Positions 57,400 through 64,000 of a DNA stretch of 64,000 nucleotides are shown here, one piece after another. This stretch comes from Tubulanus polymorphus (lineage: Eukaryota; Nemertea; Palaeonemertea; Tubulaniformes; Tubulanidae): assembly GCF_964204645.1 (NCBI RefSeq), contig NC_134033.1, positions 620,001 through 684,000 on the forward strand, written 5' to 3'. Made by a program: the position numbers and the translations under genes. The notes under the pieces were generated by a model. The model did no database searches. It saw only the letters and a list, made by a program, of their open reading frames with translations, and was not told the DNA's origin. Numbering within the stretch: position 1 is the stretch's first letter; each line of letters begins with the position of its first letter.

Positions 57400-58647
57400 T
57401 TATTCATACTCATCATCGTCATCTTCCTCATCGTCGTATGAATCTTCCTCGACGACTGTAACTGTTTCTCCGTCATCGGAACGTCCGCCATAATAGCTTT
57501 CCTCCATTCCGTAAGACTCTTCATCGTCGTAATAGGTCTCCTCGTCGACATAGTCCTCGTAATCTTCGTAATCCTCATAATCTTCTCGATCTTCGTAATC
57601 CTCATAATCCTCATAATCTTCATGATCTTCGTAATCTTCATGATCTTCGTAATCTTCATAATCTTCGTAATCCTCATAATCTTCATGATCTTCGTAATCC
57701 TCATAATCCTCATAATCTTCGTAATCCTCGTCATAACTATCAGCTGGACCATACGCATCTTCTACAATGATCGTGTCACCGTTTGCCAGATCGATGACAT
57801 CAGAATTTCCCTTACGATAACGATCAACGATTTTCTCGCCTTCTAAATCAGCTTCTAAAGTGCCTGGTTTTGGTTTTGGTCGTCCGTAACTTGGTCGTCT
57901 GCGTGGACGACGACGAATTGGTCTGTAGCCACCACCTCCTCCAACATTGCCTCCTCCACCACCTCCTCCAGCATGGCCTCCTCCATAACCTCCACCTCCT
58001 ACATGACCACCTCCATGTCCTCCATGACCTCTTGGTACACCAACATATCCTCCAACTGGACCGGGGCCTTGGGGACCTGGGCCATAAGGTCCAGGACCTG
58101 CTGGGCCTGGGCCATAACCTCCTGGACCACCTGGTCCAACTGGACCTGGGCCATAATCACCTGGTCCAACTGGACCTGGGCCATAATCACCTGGTCCTAC
58201 GGGACCTGGTCCATAATCACCTGGTCCTGGGCCGTATCCTCCTGGACCACTTGGCCCTGCTGGGCCTGGGCCATAACCACCTGGACCACCTGGTCCTACT
58301 GGGCCTGGTCCATAATCACCTGGTCCTGGACCAATAGGACCTGGTCCATAAGGTCCAGGTCCACTTGGACCTGGACCATAATCACCTGGGCCAGGGCCAA
58401 TGGGACCTGGACCGTATCCTCCTGGACCACCGATAGGTCCATGGCCACCGGGACCTGGACCATATTCAGCGGGGCCTGGGCCCATGGCCATAGGACCTGG
58501 TCCTGGTCCATACTGAGCTGAAAGTTAGAGAAAGATATGTTGATTAAGATGCGTTGAACCAAGATTAATCAGTGTCCTTAATGATTTCTGCAGAGACTTA
58601 CCGAAGGCGACACCGGCCAACGCAACTACGACCAATAATATATTCAT
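57400..58647 (-). CDS. Array copy L, silk-like GPGGYGPGP repeat protein
   Basis: Exons 58602-58647 (MNILLVVVALAGVAFG) and 57400-58517, 387 aa, no cysteine. The first 150 mature residues are Gly/Pro/Tyr repeats of the type GPGPVGPGDYGPGPVGPGG, with about 15 YGPGP units. A GGHVGGGGYGGGHAGGGG stretch leads to RPIRRRPRRRPSYGRPKPKP and the standard core (LEADLEGEKIVDRYRKGN, DTIIVEDAYGPADS). The tail is about 17 EDYEDY/EDHEDY units, then VDEETYYDDEESYGMEESYY, GGRSDDGETVTVVEEDSYDD and a Glu/Asp end. A 3' UTR intron is likely (donor ATG then GTAAGG just after the TAA, acceptor TTTTTGTAG near 57022). The G-P-G-G-Y pattern resembles spider dragline and flagelliform silk by convergence; material role inferred. 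Confidence 0.8.
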
Positions 58648-58844
58648 AACTTCTTTTGTCGTCTCAAGGACCTGAAGAAAATAAACATTCATTATAGATC
58701 AAACAACTCGGGCACAGTTAGTCAGCTGAATACCTGGTATAACAATGAAGTTAAATTATCAGCCGGTTTTCTTCAACCAACTTCTGAGTAACTGCAGCTA
58801 CAGACTCTTTGTTTAAAAAAAAATCAATGAAAATAATGACTCAC

Positions 58845-58945
58845 CTTTAGATGGGATATTTCAATCTATCCCTGGTGCTCTACCCTAAGTTTTCAAACCT
58901 AGCTGTGTGAACTGTTTGTCACATTGTCCAGAGAGGTTTATATAG
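58845..58945 (-). promoter_or_regulatory. TATA box and leader exon of copy L
   Basis: TATATAAACC near 58936-58944. Hairpin 1 reads CTAGGTTTGAAAACTTAG (58885-58902); both differences from copy C still pair (G-U and A-U). A 2-base insertion lies between the hairpins. Confidence 0.75.
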
Positions 58946-59559
58946 TCACTAGTAACATCGTACATCTTTCATTTACGTAGGCAATCATTAGTTTATTTGA
59001 CCACTTGTCATTTTTAATGGCTTCCAGTTCACTCGGAGGGTCATCCATTTTTTTTCGAGGCTAACGAAGGAATTCTGATTTTCTTTTCGGAAATATCAAT
59101 TTCGATCGGTGGAAATCGATTCTGCGCGCGTCCCAATGTGAGCATCGTATTTTTATATCCTATCGCTACATTTAGAACACTTGTCGATACCGATTCATGG
59201 GACGCAGGTGTCCGCGAGTGTCGCCATAAAAATAACCTGCACGTCCGGAAATTCCTTGAATTATCGCAATGTTTAGAAAACCATTGAGAGTAAACAGTTC
59301 GTTGAAGGTTGATGCAATCAATTCATAAAACTGCGCCCACTCATGGGGTGGTGACGCGGGCTTCGTTGAAATCAAGGACACATTTATCAATTACATTCAT
59401 GCTTTATGTTTCGGGTGATTTGACTTAACTCTTTCATAGGCCTACACATTTGGTGGGTATTTTAGGTGAAATTGGAAACAGAGAAATCACGATTAACTTA
59501 CTGTTAGTATCTAAAAGGGTAACACAGGGCTCATATTGTAAAAGATAATCTTTTGATTT

Positions 59560-59995
59560 GCAGTTAAACATCATGCTTAAGTCGTGCACGAATGTGACAG
59601 TCGTTTCTCTACGAATTTTTCACTTGCAGACAAGAAAAGTCTTGCTGCCTATTCTGCATCAATTCAATATCAAGGAAATCAACAAGCAGCAGCTTCTGCA
59701 GCAGCACCACCAACAGCAGCACAAGCAGCATCAGCAGCAGCACCAGAACCACCACCGGCAGCAGCAGCAGCAGACTTGTGATTTACTCCGAATTACTTTC
59801 GTGCCATTCATGCCTTACCAAATTTCCTATGTCTTAGTTCTCTCTCCTTTTATTATTTTTCTGTTAGTGCACATCTTTGTGTCACACATTTTTGTTTTTT
59901 GTCTGTTTGTTATTATTGTTGTTTTCTTCATTCACAATCTTATACTTTGGATTTATGATGAATAAATTGAAATTGAAATTGAATATAGATCCACG
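59560..59995 (+). repeat. CAG-rich tract and possible non-LTR retrotransposon 3' end
   Basis: A CAG/CAC/CCA tract at 59683-59775 is followed by a T-rich stretch and then GATGAATAAATTGAAATTGA with further TTGAAA units, a form typical of 3' ends of invertebrate LINE-type elements. The reading frame across it (poly-Gln then hydrophobic) is most likely not a protein. Confidence 0.4.
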
Positions 59996-59999
59996 GCCT

Positions 60000-62650
60000 C
60001 TGAAACATTGGGAATTTTACAACTTTTCATCATCAATTTCTGTCCCCATTCTTTGCAACTTATTCATTCAATTTCATTCACTTTAATAAGTCCAATTTAG
60101 AAATTCCATATTCATAATGCGAACAGAACTCGAAGCTCATAGCTTCGTATTCTTGCTCCAGGGATGTCTGCATCAATTCAATCCCGAGGAAATCAACAGG
60201 CAGCAGACGTTTGAATTACATCCGAATCGGTCTCCGTACTCGAGACTGTGTCTCGTTCCCTTGAGGCTTTAATGCATAAAAAAACCATAGCGCAGCGAGA
60301 AATAATTATTGAAGCAAATAAGAGATCAATTTTATTGATTAGTAGTTTTGTTGTATGCTATAAGCTGTGTGTTGCATACAGATGACATTTCAGTGCGGAG
60401 CTGCACGCACGAACTGGAGAGACAGAGGAGAGCCGCAGATCATAGTCAACAAGCTTCATTAAGGATCGACTTAATTAATCGTCTTATCACGTATGTTAAA
60501 TTTACATATTTCAGTTTTATGATAGGATAGAAATGAACTGTGTCTTATGTGCCGGTTAATTCTGTGGTGCGGGTTTCATTAGTGGAGCATCATTCAAGCA
60601 AAACCATGAGTGCGTTGTGAAACGTTAATGAACATTAATTTAAATGGACAAATACAATATATCCAGGATCAAGTTCACAGTTTCTTGGGTGGACTGGTGG
60701 CCGCTGAGCGCCAGTGATTGGCTATAAATATAGACTGGTGGCCGCTTAGCGGCAACCTGTCCGCCCGTGTTGACGTGAGTTTCTGCGGAAGGCAACAAGC
60801 GAGGGTTAATTCAGGAATTGGGGCAAGGAATTTCATGTTGGGCTCATCGTTGCCTATAAACTATACCAAATAGTAGGATCGGCACTGACAAAGAAAGTAT
60901 GATTTAGTGTTGGGAAGTTTAGTAAAAATATATCATTCATTGTCAACCAGAGACGCGAGTAGAAATAATGACAAATAGACAGACAAATAGACTGACGAGT
61001 TTCCAGTTCATTACTGGAACTTCCGCCGCCGCGAGGAAAGAGGGGGCAGTCAATAGATATGCGGAACTGTTGATTGAGTTCGCTGAACTACAAACACATT
61101 CACAATCAATTTCATCTCCTCCCTGATAAAACCGATGAAATGTCTAAAGGGCTTGAATACATAGTTGGTTGAGTATTTTGAGAAGATCTTTTTTAAGTTG
61201 ATTCCATTGAAACTATTTCTAGCTCCAAGAACACAACTGAGGATCCAGTTACAAGGTCGGTTTATGAAACATGTCCGCAACATACAGGAAGCTTCAACAA
61301 GGACATCTTTGAATTGGTATACTATTAAGAATCAGGTTACCAATTACTAAGAAACATCCAGTAAAGCTATTAAAGGGACATTTTTACCGGTAAGCGTCCT
61401 AAACGTAGTTCCTTTATTAATAGGCCACTTCATGTTAAATGAATGCGAGACGGAATGCGGTTTCATCGAGAACAAAATAGATCAGAGATAATAAGATAAA
61501 AACTCACTATTTCTATACAGATTTAAAAGTTTTGAAATAAAGACTTCATTCCATCTTGATTTAAAAACTCATAAATCTGTATATAGTGGGTGTTTCAACA
61601 TATATTATCTGTGTTCCACGTGTGAGTGTACGGGTCATTCTACTGTGAAAAGCAGAGATGTCGCATTTTGTACGAGGAAGCTGTTTCTGACGAACATCAA
61701 GAGCTTGTTGGAGACGATTCAGCGATCAATTTTTGCTGTACATCGTGTGTGCGCCTGATAGATATATCTATTCTATTCTTGGCAAGTAGAAGAAAATAGA
61801 CCTGGTACTCGATACAGGTGTGGAGTGTATCAATCAACACGTCGCGTCTCCAGTATCGTACATATATTAATACTGCCTACATCATGTTTCAGATCATTAA
61901 TAATCTATCAGTTCATTATACATAACAAACAAAAAACATCTGGATCCCACACACACGTGCACCTTAGTCGCTGTACCACTTATATTAACATTCAGGGGCG
62001 GATCCAGCGACCACTGTTGAGCGAGACTAGCACAAGGCATAATCCAGGACAAACGAAGGGGTCTTTGGGTCCCCCAGAACATTTTGTTGAAGATTATCCG
62101 CCTCGTCTTGTGAAAATATGCCACTTTCTACTTTTATAGGGACACCCTTTTTTTTACTTTCGGGATGAACAGATGGAAATGGCACGAAATATTCACGACG
62201 GTAGCAGCACGTGACTATACGGTGTTCCGAATCCGCAGCCGATATTACACAGTGCTCGCTTACCACTCGAGATGCAGTTATTGACCTTTTTGTCGACAAC
62301 TAAGGGAGATCTAATGCTCGGGTATTGGCATGAAGGCTTGTCGTCGTTAATAGCGTAACATCGAGAAACCTATTATTTATCGTGACTGGCAAATTGAATG
62401 AGAGTAATTTTTCTAATGATGTCGAGGTCATTGTGAACACGCGCATTATCGAGGAAATAATCAAATAACCATTAGACGCCAATTCGGGCCACACTGTCTC
62501 GTACGAGATTGATACATATCACGTAATGCTCATCGTCATCTTCATCATCATCGTAATATATGTCACATCTCTTGGGGCAGCAGTGAAAACCAGCAACACT
62601 TTGGCTATCGATGCATGGATCCCCATACACAATGTAGGCCTATTATGTAT
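60000..62650. other. Intergenic stretch without a supported gene
   Basis: I see a direct pair GACTGGTGGCCGCT (60692 and 60735 area), a GGGGCGGATCCAG repeat piece at 61994 resembling one near 6188, and a cysteine-bearing open stretch at 61600-61800 described in the findings. Confidence 0.4.
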
Positions 62651-62654
62651 AAGA

Positions 62655-62775
62655 CAGGGGTCAGTTGCTCAAAGATTGGTTAGAGTTAACCATATGGTTG
62701 ACAATATTAAAACTTCATTGTTTCTATGGCATTTATCTACCGGTTATCTTCAACCAACTTTTGAGCAACTGACAG
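62655..62775. mobile_element. Inverted-repeat element, family M3, complete copy
   Basis: GGGGTCAGTTGCTCAAAGAT at the left and CTTTTGAGCAACTGAC at the right are clear inverted ends, with GGTTAGAGTTAACC and CCGGTTATC inside. Confidence 0.8.
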
Positions 62776-62964
62776 GATCCTGTCCTAAATTGGATTAAGC
62801 TGGATTTATTGATTCATTTGACTTGAAATCCAGTTCAACAGGGTGTGGACTTACAACTTGATATTCATAACAATCAGAGGAACAAAATACCCATCATGGG
62901 CAGTAGGAACAGCTTAGGTAGGCTTTAAGTGCCATACCATGATGAAACAATAGAAATCCCACTA

Positions 62965-63085
62965 ATTGTTGAAAGATCAAAAATATATTAAAAATAATAG
63001 AAATATTTCGGGTGGATTTTACCATCCTCCTTCAGTCTAAATAGGGGTAAGAACCACCGCCTGAAATAATTCTACTATTTTCATC
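62965..63085. repeat. M4 hairpin repeat
   Basis: AGAAATATTTCGGGTGGATT, ACCATCCTCCTTCAGTCTAA, and then the complement-like AGAACCACCGCCTGAAATAA. Same family as 16366 and 49600. Confidence 0.65.
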
Positions 63086-63764
63086 GATACAACTGTGTTT
63101 TGAGTACGGATGATCTTTACAGTGAATTCAACTCATAAATCATCGCTTCTAAATCGGTTTTAAGTTTTCCATCGTATTTTGAGGTTTTTTCCGCATTATC
63201 ATTCGCCTGAGAGACTTTACTAATTAGGTTTAATGGATCTGTTTATCTTAAGACTTGATTCGGTTTTATGAGACATTGAACAATTAATGAGCCATTCCGC
63301 GCAATCAAAACCAGCTTTGACATGATCCGCCGCGGTGCGGATGATTAATCAAAATGTCTGTTCTGCGGTCTCCCAGGAACTATCGTGCGCGACAACAATC
63401 TGAGCCGTTAGCTAATTACAAACATCGTTCCTTCCTCACCTGGGATTTGAGGTTTCTTCGAGTGGTTTATGCTGCGGATATAGACTATGGGTCTCGTTTA
63501 CATGAACGCTGGTCGCTAATTACTGAATATATTGATATTGATATCATTTCCATCAATACTGATATAGTAGTAGTCTTTCATATTTACTATTATCATCACA
63601 CGTGACTCGGTGTTGGTTCTCTTTATCATGTTTGAATTAGTATTGAACTGTTGTTGGCTTCGTTAATGGTTGCAGTGGCTATGTAAATACTCGAGTGGGC
63701 ACTGTATGATCTGGTGCAGTGTGGTTGTTCCAAGCTATTTCAGTGAGGATGAATAAATAGAACC

Positions 63765-64000
63765 ATGAACTTAGTTGCCGGTCTAAGCTAAATCTGGTTC
63801 TAGCCAATCTCTGACAACTTGAGACTAAGTTAAGCTCATTTTGGTTAGCCAACCTAACAACATGAGACCAGTCTTAGCTCATTTTGGTTCTATAACCAAT
63901 CCAACAACTCAAGACCAGTCTAAGCTCATTTTGGTTCTATAACCTATCTGAAAACGTAGGGCCAGCTAAATTCCATCTAACAATTCGGAGATTTATGTAT
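63765..64000. mobile_element. M2 element with internal tandem units, cut by the window edge
   Basis: Units of AACCAATCCAACAACTCAAG and AGTCTAAGCTCATTTTGGTT repeat about four times, matching the expanded copy at 17162. The right end lies outside the window. The stretch 63086-63764 has no supported gene. Confidence 0.65.

Noticed and set aside
51070-58521. His/Leu-rich and Ser/Thr-rich plus-strand frames over copies J, K and L
   Set aside because: They are complements of Gly/Tyr/Pro codons, have no signal peptide or splice context, and change with repeat number.
27050-58650. Tandem repeats considered as CRISPR arrays or prokaryotic operons
   Set aside because: Introns, TATA boxes and poly(A) signals show nuclear animal DNA; the repeats are coding or minisatellite and have no unique spacers.
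59558-59965. Poly-glutamine protein of 135 residues
   Set aside because: A CAG-rich tract followed by a T-rich stretch and TTGAAA tail fits a retroelement 3' end better than a gene.

Overview
The window is animal nuclear DNA: every recognisable gene is split by short GT-AG introns, there are AATAAA poly(A) signals, TATA boxes about 100 bp upstream of leader-exon splice sites, and many short non-autonomous transposons (MITE-like and tRNA-derived). Gene content (a DPEP-type dipeptidase, an Aa_trans-type transporter, a TIM14/DNAJC19-like co-chaperone, an NT5DC2/3-type HAD protein) and a large block of Gly/Tyr-rich secreted proteins suggest a marine invertebrate, most likely a lophotrochozoan (mollusc, annelid, brachiopod, phoronid or nemertean). 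The phylum is an inference; no marker in the window fixes it.

Left half (1-25 kb), ordinary genes. A partial secreted protein gene on the minus strand (356-1666, continuing off the left edge); a membrane-anchored renal-type dipeptidase on the plus strand (3251-6704, 10 exons, 423 aa); a multi-pass amino-acid transporter-like gene on the minus strand (8082-13892, 16 exons, 589 aa); a TIM14/DNAJC19-like gene on the minus strand (14482-15905, 113 aa); and an NT5DC2/3-like gene on the plus strand (16568-23540, 17 exons, 540 aa). Introns and gaps hold at least four short inverted-repeat element families, several minisatellites and a striking three-hairpin palindrome cluster at 24367-24489.

Right half (25-59 kb), a cluster of secreted structural-protein genes. 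A small secreted protein with a tetra-arginine site (25696-25938, minus), a 577-residue Tyr/Glu/Gly repeat protein (27019-28847, minus) and a 269-residue acidic secreted protein (33362-35426, plus) flank an array of twelve paralogues on the minus strand (called copies A-L here, 35991-58647). Every array member has the same architecture: a TATA box, a non-coding leader exon with two small conserved hairpins, a 46-nt coding stretch for a 15-residue signal peptide ending in a phase-1 intron, and one large coding exon. The mature proteins lack cysteine and run from a Gly/Tyr/His-rich N-terminus through an Arg/Lys/Pro-rich stretch and a conserved core of about 45 residues to an acidic C-terminus. 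Copies A-I are short (about 120-150 aa; A and B are frameshifted); J, K and L are long (370, 446 and 387 aa) with silk-like or poly-Gly repeats and private acidic tails. Copies C-G repeat with a period of about 1.33-1.37 kb and are very recent duplicates.

I infer that the array, with its two flanking acidic/tyrosine-rich neighbours, makes components of an extracellular material (tube, cement, mucus, cuticle or shell matrix). I recognise none of these proteins by name. This array, and especially its shared leader exon, is my candidate for the undescribed system. The last 5 kb (59-64 kb) contain repeats, a CAG-rich tract and a possible broken cysteine-rich exon, but no gene I can support.
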